Positions 44,575 through 51,713 of a stretch of DNA of 64,000 nt are shown here, piece by piece (within the stretch, counting starts at the first letter, position 1; each line of letters starts with the position of its first letter). This stretch comes from Actinomadura_E scrupuli (GTDB lineage Bacteria; Actinomycetota; Actinomycetes; Streptosporangiales; Streptosporangiaceae): the NCBI RefSeq assembly GCF_050971785.1, contig NZ_JBPCCU010000012.1, positions 62,001 to 126,000 on the forward strand, read 5' to 3'. A program made the translations under genes and the position numbers. Under the pieces are notes generated by a model. It had not been told where the DNA came from. It ran no database searches and saw only the letters and a list, made by a program, of their open reading frames with translations.

Positions 44575-45192
44575 ATGGGTGACTTTCTCGAAGGGCTCGT
44601 TGATCGGTTCGTGCTGGCCAGTGCGGAGTTCGAGCGGAGACTACGGGCGGTGCGGTCCGAGCAATGGGCTTGGCCGACTCCGTGTACGGAGTGGAACGTG
44701 CGGCAGTTGGTCAACCACATGGCGCGCGGGAATCTCAACTACGTGAGCCTGCTGCACGGTGGCGCGAGGACGGAGTTCCTACGGCTGCGGGAGGCCGACG
44801 CGCTCGGCACCGACCCGGTCGGTGCGTACGAACGTTCGGTGCGAGTGTGCGCCGCGGCGTTCGCCGAGCCGGGTGCTCTGGACAGAGTCCTCGATTACCC
44901 CCTGGGCAAGGTGGCCGGGCGGCAGGCGCTGGCCGTGAGGACAACTGACAGCACCGTTCACACGTGGGATCTCGCACGAGCCATCGGTGCCGATGACCGC
45001 CTCGACCTCAGCTTGATCACCTGGATCAACGACCATCTCGAGGAGATCTACGCCGGCCTGGCCGAAACCCCTACCGACGTCGACACGACTCACCGGTTCT
45101 TCGCCGCCCCGCAGGGCGTGCCCACCGACGAGGCGTCCGAACAGCAACGACTGCTGCACCGCATGGGCAGGACACCCGAACGCGGCCGGTGA
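44575..45192 (+). CDS. DinB-like metal-binding protein (mycothiol/TIGR03086 type)
   Basis: 205 residues from the ATG at 44575. The N-terminal helix bundle has W-A-W-P-T-P-C-T-E-W-N-V-R-Q-L-V-N-H-M near residue 32, containing the conserved His of the DinB/mycothiol-dependent isomerase fold. The middle reads T-D-S-T-V-H-T-W-D-L-A-R-A near residue 128, with a second His. These positions usually bind a divalent metal that activates mycothiol. The mycothiol link is an actinobacterial trait. Substrate unknown, and the neighbours do not help. Confidence 0.78.
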   Translation: MGDFLEGLVDRFVLASAEFERRLRAVRSEQWAWPTPCTEWNVRQLVNHMARGNLNYVSLLHGGARTEFLRLREADALGTDPVGAYERSVRVCAAAFAEPGALDRVLDYPLGKVAGRQALAVRTTDSTVHTWDLARAIGADDRLDLSLITWINDHLEEIYAGLAETPTDVDTTHRFFAAPQGVPTDEASEQQRLLHRMGRTPERGR

Positions 45193-45412
45193 GAGCGCAA
45201 CCCACGTCATCTCATGCCGCAGTAAGAGTGCCGATCGGTCGGCGGTCTTTCAGGGGTGAGCGACGCGTACTCGTGCCGAATTGAAGGATGCTCAAACGGT
45301 GGGCACCCGGGAGTCGGGAACGCCGCCAACGGCAGATGGCCAACTGACGGGTCGGACAGGGCACTGCGGATCGAACGCCGGTAGCCGCAAGTCGCCGTCA
45401 TGCGTGAGTTGA

Positions 45413-45575
45413 GGATGGTTCCGACGCCTCCGTCGCTGCCTGATCAAAGCGACCCGGCTGGAGGGCGTACCGATGGCCGACTGCGCCCGCGGCTGCGCGA
45501 CTCCTGCGAAGACGCTCTACAAGCAGCGGGAACGTGCCGAGGCGCGGCTGGCCACGGCGCTCCGGAACGGTTGAA
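45413..45575 (+). pseudogene. C-terminal remnant with a helix-turn-helix-like segment
   Basis: After a stop at 45410-45412, a frame without a start encodes R-R-C-L-I-K-A-T-R-L-E-G-V-P-M-A-D-C-A, then T-P-A-K-T-L-Y-K-Q-R-E-R-A-E-A-R-L, ending at 45575. The pattern of two helices and a K-T-L-Y-K-Q-R-E-R-A recognition helix looks like the end of a sigma-factor region 4 or similar regulator. No ribosome site. It lies in a 740-base stretch (45193-45931) where 45193-45412 shows nothing recognisable. Confidence 0.35.
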
Positions 45576-45931
45576 TCTCCGCAATCTCCGATGGCCACCT
45601 GTCGAAAACGGGGCCCAGTCGCGGTGCTTCATAGGGGCCAGGAGAGATCACCACATCGGTGTGGTCAGGGCGGGCGGTTCACTCGGTCCCCACCGCATCC
45701 ACCGTCACCTGAGTTCCAGAGGCCGCTCTTACACTGGCCTTCGAGATCCAAGAACGCTAGTGTTCATCATTGGGTGTCTCCCGAACACCCGAAGAGCCGA
45801 AATCCCACCCAGACGGTGCGCACCCCCATCCTGACCGTCCTTCGCGAGACGGCGGTCCCACCCCCACGACAGCAAGGCCGAACCTGGCGCACCCCCGATG
45901 AGCCGTAGGAAACGATCTCGTAGGAGACCAC
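45576..45931. other. Gene-free stretch before a small secreted protein gene
   Basis: No convincing gene on either strand. It has a weak hairpin (GGGTGT/ACACCC near 45771-45789). GC content is lower and codon bias is absent compared with the surrounding genes. It probably carries the promoter of the gene at 45932 and older debris. Confidence 0.4.
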
Positions 45932-46384
45932 GTGCGACTGAAAGCATTCCTGATCACCCTCATGACCACCGACAAGATTCGGATGTCCTTCGCGGCCTGC
46001 CATCGCGGCAAGGTGATCTCACGAGTGGCCTCGATCGCTGCGGCCTTCACGCTGACCGGGGCGCTCACGCTGAGCGCCGTCCCGGCCGAGGCAGCAGTCA
46101 AGTCCGAACCGGTCTGTACCGTCACGGTGCACAAGACGTGCACGAAGCTCTCGCCGGCGCAGCGTGAGCAGATCACCGCCCAGCTCCGCGCGAAGGGGGC
46201 GCCGGAGGCTGCGATCTCCTCGCTCGCCGCGTCGGGCCCGACCTTCGGCTGGGACGTGCTCGGCCCGTACGTCGACGGGTGGGCCCCGTACTGCAGGATC
46301 CACTACTTCCTGCCCTGGGAGTGGATCCTTTTCATTCCGGCGAACATCCTCCCAGGCCCCTACTCGGCGTGCTGGACCTTCTGA
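45932..46384 (+). CDS. Small secreted protein, unknown
   Basis: 150 residues from a GTG at 45932 with AGGAG five bases upstream. After ~28 polar residues comes a Sec signal (R-V-A-S-I-A-A-A-F-T-L-T-G-A-L-T-L-S-A-V-P) with likely cleavage at A-E-A-A near residue 55, so the mature part is ~95 residues. It contains four Cys (P-V-C-T-V, K-T-C-T-K, Y-C-R-I and A-C-W-T-F) and a hydrophobic, Trp-rich end (W-E-W-I-L-F-I-P-A-N-I-L). The long leader before the signal is unusual; an internal ATG would shorten it. No family recognised. Confidence 0.6.
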   Translation: MRLKAFLITLMTTDKIRMSFAACHRGKVISRVASIAAAFTLTGALTLSAVPAEAAVKSEPVCTVTVHKTCTKLSPAQREQITAQLRAKGAPEAAISSLAASGPTFGWDVLGPYVDGWAPYCRIHYFLPWEWILFIPANILPGPYSACWTF

Positions 46385-46481
46385 AGTCACTCATCCGCTC
46401 AGGCGGAATGTGCCGTGCGGCGGCCGGGATCACGGGTTATCCCTCTGCCGCGCGGCGCCCGCCTTTAGACGACCTTCATGA

Positions 46482-46667
46482 GAGGTACTCGTCGGCCTGG
46501 CCGTCTGCCTCGGCTTCGCCACCTACCGCGGCTGGCCACTCGCGCTGCCCGGCCAGGCCATCGCCGGCGGCGCACTCGCCCCCGTCGCCATCGGCGCCCT
46601 GGCGGGCCTGTACCCCGCCCGCCGCGCCGCTCGCCTCACCCCCACCGAAGCACTCGCCACCGTCTGA
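46482..46667 (+). pseudogene. 3' remnant of an ABC transporter permease (FtsX/MacB type)
   Basis: Sixty-one codons after an in-frame stop encode a last membrane helix and the hallmark end A-L-A-G-L-Y-P-A-R-R-A-A-R-L-T-P-T-E-A-L-A, as found at the C-terminus of FtsX-like permeases. All upstream domains and the start are missing. The preceding bases (46385-46481) show no gene. No ABC ATPase partner lies nearby, so the fragment was left by a deletion. Confidence 0.75.
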
Positions 46668-46721
46668 CACGGGCCGATGGCCCAGACCGGACGCAGATGT
46701 GGCGGGTTTTCGGGTGGCGAG

Positions 46722-48389
46722 TCAGGTCCACTGGGCGGCGGTCAGGATGGCGTCCCAGCCGGGTATCGGGCCGTTGGTGATGACGAGGATCTTGGCTTGC
46801 GGGAGATACCACTCGCGCTGGGTGAAGGTGAGGGTGGCCTTGTCCTCGGTCCCGGTGGGCATCTTCGGCCCGCAGGGGACCTGGAACTCCCAGTAGCGCG
46901 CCTCGCGGCCACCGACCTGTACCGCCTTCCAGGTCGAGCGTCCGTTGATGAGGGACGACCCGTACATCCACAGCTTGGTCCCCGGGCACTGCATGATGCC
47001 GCCTGCGGGGAAGTAGCCGCCGCGCGTGGTGTCGTACGGGGTGCCGTCGCCGAAGTAGAAGTCGATGCTCTTGGATCCCATGATCCTCACATGGGGGCAG
47101 CCCGTCTGCCAGTAGTGAACGATCCGGCAGCCGTTGCCGGGGCTGATGCCGACCTGGTCGTCGATGGTGGTGCCGGTCGTGAGCGTCGTCGTCTTCCAGG
47201 TCTGGGGCAGCCGGAGCTTCATGGTCTGGTAGCTGAAGGACTGCAGCACTATCGACGCCGCCGGGGTCGGCGCGGGAGCGGAAGCCTTCTTGGTGGGGGC
47301 CGCGACGACGACGGCGGCGATCACTGCGGCGGCGCCGACGGCCGTGGTCCCCGCGGCGACGGCGGCTTTCACGCCTGTGAGTTTGCCCAGCAACGACTTG
47401 CCGGCGACGGTGCCGCCCGCGCTTGCCGCTCCCGAACCCGCGGTGCCCGCGCCCGCGGCACTCACGGCGCCCACCCCGGCGGCACCCGCGCCTCCGGATG
47501 CCGCACCCCCGATCGAGAGCGTGAGGGCGGCGAGTGGGAACAACGCGGCCAGCGCGGCGGCGGAGATGGCCAGCGCTCGAATCCCGCGGTCCTCCCAGTC
47601 GGTGCCGTAGGCGGCGGTGGCCACCGTTTCCAACTCGGCCACGAACTCCGCCGCGCTCGCGGGACGCTCCTCCGGCGCCTTGGCCAGGCCGTGGGTGAGG
47701 AGCGGGCGCAGCGCCTCGTCCACGGTCTCCACGGGTATCGGGGCGCTGGCGTGCGCGTACCTGAGCATCGGCTGACTGGGTGCGAGGTACGGCTGGCGGC
47801 CGGTGACGCATTCGAAGAACACGCAGGTCGCCGCGTACACGTCGGTGGCCGGGGTCGCGACGTTGGACTCCCACTGCTCGGGCGCCATGTAAGGCGGGGT
47901 ACCCGAGCCGCCCGCCGAACTGCCGGCCAGCGCGGCGATCCCGAAGTCGATGAGCTTGCTGTGGCCGTCGCCGGTGACGACGACGTTGGCGGGCTTGTAG
48001 TCGTGGTGCACCACCCCTACGGCGTGGGCCGCGGCGAGCCCCAGCAACGACCCTTTGAGGATCGCCAACGCCGCCTCGGGTGTCAGGCTCGTCTTCTCGG
48101 CCAGTACGTCGCGCAACGAGACACCGTCCACGGCCTCCATCAGGATCGCCGCGTCCGCCGTGTCCTCGAAGTGCCCGAACCACTGGGCGACGTACGGAGA
48201 CCGCACCCGCTTGAGCAACACCGACTCCTGACGGAACCGGTCCAGAGCATCTCGATCACCGGCGTACCGCACGTACTTCAGCACGGCGGGGCGGTCGGAC
48301 CGCTCCTCCCGCACCAACACCGCTCGGCCCTGACCCCCCGCACCGAGCTCCCGAAGCTCGACGAACCCCGGCACCCGCCATTCAGCCAT
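46722..48389 (-). CDS. Transmembrane serine/threonine protein kinase
   Basis: 555 residues from the ATG at 48389 (AGGGAG upstream). The kinase domain (1-265) has L-G-A-G-G-Q-G at 15-21, Lys38 in A-V-L-K, H-H-D-Y-K-P-A-N at 128-135 (His replaces the usual Arg of H-R-D), D-F-G at 148-150 and A-P-E at 169-171. Hydrophobic segments at ~272-294 and ~340-365 flank a Gly/Ala/Ser-rich spacer. The last ~190 residues are probably extracellular, with three or four Cys and no PASTA repeats. An unusual outer domain suggests a specific ligand. It is divergent from the nitronate monooxygenase. Confidence 0.85.
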   Translation of the reverse strand: MAEWRVPGFVELRELGAGGQGRAVLVREERSDRPAVLKYVRYAGDRDALDRFRQESVLLKRVRSPYVAQWFGHFEDTADAAILMEAVDGVSLRDVLAEKTSLTPEAALAILKGSLLGLAAAHAVGVVHHDYKPANVVVTGDGHSKLIDFGIAALAGSSAGGSGTPPYMAPEQWESNVATPATDVYAATCVFFECVTGRQPYLAPSQPMLRYAHASAPIPVETVDEALRPLLTHGLAKAPEERPASAAEFVAELETVATAAYGTDWEDRGIRALAISAAALAALFPLAALTLSIGGAASGGAGAAGVGAVSAAGAGTAGSGAASAGGTVAGKSLLGKLTGVKAAVAAGTTAVGAAAVIAAVVVAAPTKKASAPAPTPAASIVLQSFSYQTMKLRLPQTWKTTTLTTGTTIDDQVGISPGNGCRIVHYWQTGCPHVRIMGSKSIDFYFGDGTPYDTTRGGYFPAGGIMQCPGTKLWMYGSSLINGRSTWKAVQVGGREARYWEFQVPCGPKMPTGTEDKATLTFTQREWYLPQAKILVITNGPIPGWDAILTAAQWT

Positions 48390-48654
48390 TGTTCTCCCTC
48401 GCCCCGTGCCAACCGTTTCACCCCACATAGCGCAGCTTTGCAGAGAGACGTCACGTTCCGACACACTTCGGGTACATAGGGGCGGCGTATTACGGCACCG
48501 GCTGGTGATCGAAGGGCCGAGATCGCCGCTGAGAGGCACCGGCTGATCCGCGTCCCTTCCAGGGAGGCCGGCAGATCTCCGTGCCACTCGGCGTCGGTGG
48601 CCTGTTGACCTGTCTGATGGCCGCGTACGCCGGCAAGGGGTGATGATTGCGGTC

Positions 48655-49617
48655 ATGGCGTTGTCGACGGCATTCACGGAGTTGTTCGGTGTGCGGCACC
48701 CGATAGTCCTGGCGCCGATGGGCGGGTCGGCCGGTGGTGCGCTGGCGGCGGCTGTTTCGCGCGGCGGAGGGCTCGGGCTGCTGGGCGGCGGAAACGGGGA
48801 TCGGGACTGGCTGGCCCGCGAGCTGCCAATCGTTGCCGAGTGCACCGGGAGGCCCTGGGGTATCGGCTTCCTGACCTGGGCGATCGATGTCGAGGTGGTC
48901 GAGCGTGCGCTGGAGTACGGCCCCGGGGCGGTGATGCTGTCCTTTGGAGACCCGAGCCCGTTCGCTGCACGCATCCGCCGGGCGGGTGCGGCGCTGATCG
49001 TTCAGGTCACCGATCTGGAGGAGGCCAGACGGGCGGTGGACCTGGGCGCCGATGTCATCGTGGCGCAGGGGACCGAAAGCGGTGGGCATGGCGCTCGGCA
49101 TGGGCGGTCGACGTTGCCGTTCGTGCCGGTCGTGGTGGACCTGGCCGCCCCGGTGCCGGTGCTGGCGGCCGGCGGGATCGCCGATGGCCGCGGCGTGGCC
49201 GCCGTCCTGGCTCTGGGGGCCGCCGGAGCGCTCATCGGTACCCGTTTTCTGTCCACGACCGAGGCCCTGGTCGCCCCCTCGACCGCCACGGCGATCGTCG
49301 AGGGACGCGGGGAGGACACCGAGCGCAGCCGTGTGCTCGATATCGCCCGAGGCTCGGCGTGGCCGTCGAGATACACCGCCCGCACCCTCGGCCACCCCTT
49401 CCTTGATCAATGGCGCGGCAGGGAAGCCGAACTCGCCGCCGATCCCCAGGCCAAGCAGGCCTACCAAGAGGGCGTGACGCAAGGCGAGATACCCCCGCTG
49501 CCGGTGTGGGCCGGCGAAGCCATCGATCTCATCAACGACCGGCCTTCCGCAGCCGATCTCGTCGGCACCCTCGCCGCCCAGGCCGAGGACGCGCTGGCCC
49601 GAGCGGGAAGGCGATGA
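48655..49617 (+). CDS. Nitronate monooxygenase-like flavoprotein (second copy)
   Basis: 320 residues from the ATG at 48655. H-P-I-V-L-A-P-M-G-G-S-A-G-G is the FMN-site start, followed by G-G-G-L-G-L-L-G-G-G, V-A-Q-G-T-E-S-G-G-H-G-A-R-H-G near residue 140 (family His) and V-L-A-A-G-G-I-A-D-G-R-G-V and I-G-T-R-F-L for phosphate. It differs from the copy at 35233 (E-S-G-G-H in place of E-A-G-A-H), so they belong to different subgroups. The exact start is unsure because AAGGGG is either 2 bases (ATG 48643) or 14 bases away. A perfect terminator hairpin follows at 49761. Confidence 0.83.
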   Translation: MALSTAFTELFGVRHPIVLAPMGGSAGGALAAAVSRGGGLGLLGGGNGDRDWLARELPIVAECTGRPWGIGFLTWAIDVEVVERALEYGPGAVMLSFGDPSPFAARIRRAGAALIVQVTDLEEARRAVDLGADVIVAQGTESGGHGARHGRSTLPFVPVVVDLAAPVPVLAAGGIADGRGVAAVLALGAAGALIGTRFLSTTEALVAPSTATAIVEGRGEDTERSRVLDIARGSAWPSRYTARTLGHPFLDQWRGREAELAADPQAKQAYQEGVTQGEIPPLPVWAGEAIDLINDRPSAADLVGTLAAQAEDALARAGRR

Positions 49618-49760
49618 CCCGAACGGTCGATCAGGAGTCAGCGCGTCCACTACGACCAACTGCAGATCTACACCCGGCTCGGGCTCCAGCTTCCGCTCGA
49701 GTTCATAGCTCCTGACTCAATGAACTGAGCCCCGATCCAGGTGGGCATTGGTGCATGAAC

Positions 49761-49788
49761 AGGGCCGGTACCGGAAGGTACCGGCCCT
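49761..49788. terminator. Bidirectional terminator, perfect 12-bp stem
   Basis: AGGGCCGGTACC (49761-49772) and GGTACCGGCCCT (49777-49788) enclose a GGAA tetraloop. It lies between the ends of two convergent genes (49617 and 49799), the right place for a shared terminator. Confidence 0.85.
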
Positions 49789-49798
49789 GGCCGCGCGG

Positions 49799-50197
49799 TC
49801 AGCCTCCGCAGGCGGACTTCAGTTCAATACCGGCACTGATCAGACCCGACGAATTCGGCATCTGTGGTGTGGTGCTGCCACCGCTCGCCGCCGTCTTCAC
49901 CTGCTGGCCGATCGTCTCGAGCGCCGTCGCGGCGTGGTTCGCCGCCTTCTCGACGTCACCGTCGCCGGCCTCCTTGCCCTCCTGCCGCAAGGTGCCGGCT
50001 GCCTCTGCATACGTCTGAGCCAGTCCAGCCGGATCATTGATCTGGGTCATGCCCTTACGACCGACATCCGCGATCGTCTTCTGCAACTTGTCGCAGGCCG
50101 CCTTCTTATCTCCGCCGCCTGAACACGCGGTGGCGGACAGTGCCAGCGCCGCGGTGAGGGCACCGACGCCGACGATCCTCATCAGGGGTGTACGCAC
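49799..50197 (-). CDS. Small lipoprotein, unknown
   Basis: 132 residues from the GTG at 50197, which has AAGGAG nine bases upstream; an ATG at 50182 is the alternative. A short signal ends L-S-A-T-A-C-S-G-G-G, a lipobox. The mature part is a helical domain with two further Cys (A-A-C-D-K at the start and S-A-C-G-G at the very end) that could pair. The K-A-A-N-H-A-A-T-A-L-E-T-I helix and the T-Y-A-E-A-A-G-T-L-R helix suggest a small helical bundle. The function is unknown; such lipoproteins are widespread in actinomycetes. Confidence 0.72.
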   Translation of the reverse strand: MRTPLMRIVGVGALTAALALSATACSGGGDKKAACDKLQKTIADVGRKGMTQINDPAGLAQTYAEAAGTLRQEGKEAGDGDVEKAANHAATALETIGQQVKTAASGGSTTPQMPNSSGLISAGIELKSACGG

Positions 50198-50429
50198 TAA
50201 AATCGACTCCTTGCCGTTTCGCCGGCGACGAACCGTTCCTGCCGCCGTCCGGATCGGTCTCTTCGACACCTCCGGCGCAGAGGCGGTTCCGCCTGATTCC
50301 GAAAACCCGCTCACACAACTCCGCCGAAAAACGGCGGCCCGGTCCGACGGGTGACCACCAGCCGGCCGGTCGCGCAGGGCGCCTGCGGCTGTGACGGTGC
50401 CGATCGAGGTCGGCCACAGCCGATCGACG

Positions 50430-50885
50430 TTAACCGCAGTGGACCTTCTTGCCGGTGACCTCACCCTTGTTCGCGCCGTCGGTGTTGATGAAGGCGCGCA
50501 CGTAGAGGCATCGATGGCGGGCCCAGACGTAGAGCGGCCCGGCGTACCAGTGGTTCCTCTTGCTGTACCCGTCGTACTTGCAGTTGGCGTACTTGGTCCT
50601 GGCCGTGTTGTAGACGCAGAGCTTGAGCTGGATGTTGTAGAGCGGGGTCGAGCCCTTACGGATGGCCAGCGCGCAGTTATAGCCGTTGGAGGAGTTGTAG
50701 TAGACCTTGAGGTAGCCGCGGACCTTGGAGGCCACGTAGATCGAATGGGTGCTGCGCCAGGCGTAGCCACTCCCACATGACGGACCTGCGGCACTCGCCG
50801 GCGTGCTGGAGGCGAGCACGGTCGTCAGCGTCAAGGCGGGAAGCACGGCGGCCAACAGGGACAAGCGTTTACCAGTACGGATCAT
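50430..50885 (-). CDS. Secreted protein resembling spore-associated proteins
   Basis: 151 residues from the ATG at 50885. The signal peptide (residues 1-32) ends A-S-A. The mature part begins G-P-S-C-G-S-G-Y and contains G-Y-L-K-V-Y-Y-N-S-S-N-G-Y-N-C, then W-Y-A-G-P-L-Y-V-W-A-R-H-R-C. As far as I recall, this layout of Cys and Y-A-G-P is that of the small 'spore-associated' secreted proteins of Streptomyces. Six Cys in all imply three disulfides. The basic, aromatic surface suggests cell-wall binding. Assignment is by motif memory only. Confidence 0.55.
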   Translation of the reverse strand: MIRTGKRLSLLAAVLPALTLTTVLASSTPASAAGPSCGSGYAWRSTHSIYVASKVRGYLKVYYNSSNGYNCALAIRKGSTPLYNIQLKLCVYNTARTKYANCKYDGYSKRNHWYAGPLYVWARHRCLYVRAFINTDGANKGEVTGKKVHCG

Positions 50886-51096
50886 GAGCCGTACCGTCCA
50901 ACGACCGGTCGGATCCGCCACGTTGTCCGCATGGGCCGGTTTGGACGGAAGGGCTCAAGGCGATCAGGCGCCGCACGGCGCTGCCGGCCGCCCGGTGAGG
51001 TCGACGCACTGCGCTGGTACGGCCTCGGCGGCGCCCGGGAAATGTCACCGGCGTCCGCGATGCTGTCTCCCGGACCCGCCGAGAAGAGAGGCTTCC

Positions 51097-51222
51097 ATGT
51101 CGATGCATGGCGTGCGCGCAGATCAGGTGGTGAATCGGTTCGGGCACTCACCGCGTCCCCTGGGAGGTGGGTTGCCGGCCCCCGGCCGGCCGCACCGGTG
51201 CCCGGCCGGGGGTCAGGAGTGA
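51097..51222 (+). CDS. Leader ORF, 41 residues, coupled to the SWIM-like gene
   Basis: The ATG at 51097 has GAGAGG five bases upstream, a good ribosome site. The frame encodes M-S-M-H-G-V-R-A-D-Q-V-V-N-R-F-G-H and then a Pro/Gly-rich end. Its stop (51220-51222) overlaps the GTG of the next gene (GTGA). Its last third lies inside a strong hairpin (51179-51212). Either it is a leader peptide that opens the hairpin when translated, or a small working protein of the operon. The preceding bases (50886-51096) hold no other gene. Confidence 0.5.
   Translation: MSMHGVRADQVVNRFGHSPRPLGGGLPAPGRPHRCPAGGQE
51179..51212 (+). promoter_or_regulatory. Hairpin over the start region of the SWIM-like gene
   Basis: CCCCCGGCCGG (51179-51189) pairs perfectly with CCGGCCGGGGG (51202-51212) around a 12-base loop that itself contains the palindrome GCACCGGTGC. 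It ends 6 bases before the GTG at 51219 and overlaps the start of GGTCAGGA, the only candidate ribosome site. Ribosomes finishing the 41-codon ORF would melt it. Confidence 0.55.
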
Positions 51223-51713
51223 CGGACGCGGACACCGCAGTGGGCGACCAGAGCAGCGTGGTCCGGGTGGTTCCTCCCATCCGGCCCCGCAAGCTGGCGA
51301 AGGTTCCATTCGTCGAGCTGGCGGACGGGAGGCTGCAGGGGGTCGTGTCCAGTGGTTCGGACATCGCCCGGGTGTACGTCTCATCGATCGCCGCGCGGAC
51401 CCACGGCTACAACTGCAGCACCAACAACAACCGGCCGTGCGGCGGGCTGCGCGGCGCACCGTGCAAGCACCTGCGGGCGCTCGTCGATGAAGCGGTGCTG
51501 CAGTACGGCCTGGGCCGCGTCGCCCGATATCTGCATGTCGAGGTCGGCGACGGCGAGGATCTGATGGGCTGCCTGCGCGGTGCTCCGGAGTCCGCGCCGG
51601 CGGCGGTCGTGTTCAGCCGCTTCCTGCGCCACCTCGCCTATCTGGAACTGCCGAACACCACGGAGCCCATCGCCGAGTTGCACTGGTTCCCCGCGATGGG
51701 GGTGGTTCGCTGA
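51219..51713 (+). CDS. SWIM-like zinc-binding protein (first gene of a yeh-like system)
   Basis: 164 residues from the GTG at 51219. The core I-A-A-R-T-H-G-Y-N-C-S-T-N-N-N-R-P-C near residue 65 is followed by P-C-K-H-L-R-A-L. The spaced Cys plus C-x-H resemble a SWIM zinc finger, a DNA- or protein-binding motif. The family assignment is tentative because the first Cys pair is not the canonical C-x-C. The gene overlaps the next by one base (TGATG). With the following 464-residue protein it adds up to about the length of E. coli YehQ (a SWIM protein of ~630 residues), so the two may be a split YehQ. Confidence 0.6.
   Translation: MTDADTAVGDQSSVVRVVPPIRPRKLAKVPFVELADGRLQGVVSSGSDIARVYVSSIAARTHGYNCSTNNNRPCGGLRGAPCKHLRALVDEAVLQYGLGRVARYLHVEVGDGEDLMGCLRGAPESAPAAVVFSRFLRHLAYLELPNTTEPIAELHWFPAMGVVR

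Noticed and set aside
48560..48642. A short hydrophobic frame ending G-L-L-T-C-L-M-A-A-Y-A-G-K-G before the second nitronate monooxygenase
   Set aside because: No start codon with a ribosome site and too short to assign; it may be the leftover end of a membrane protein.
49630..49732. A possible gene fragment ending near 49732 (V-H-Y-D-Q-L-Q-I-Y-T-R-L-G-L)
   Set aside because: It is about 30 codons, with no start, ribosome site or recognised family. It may be chance.
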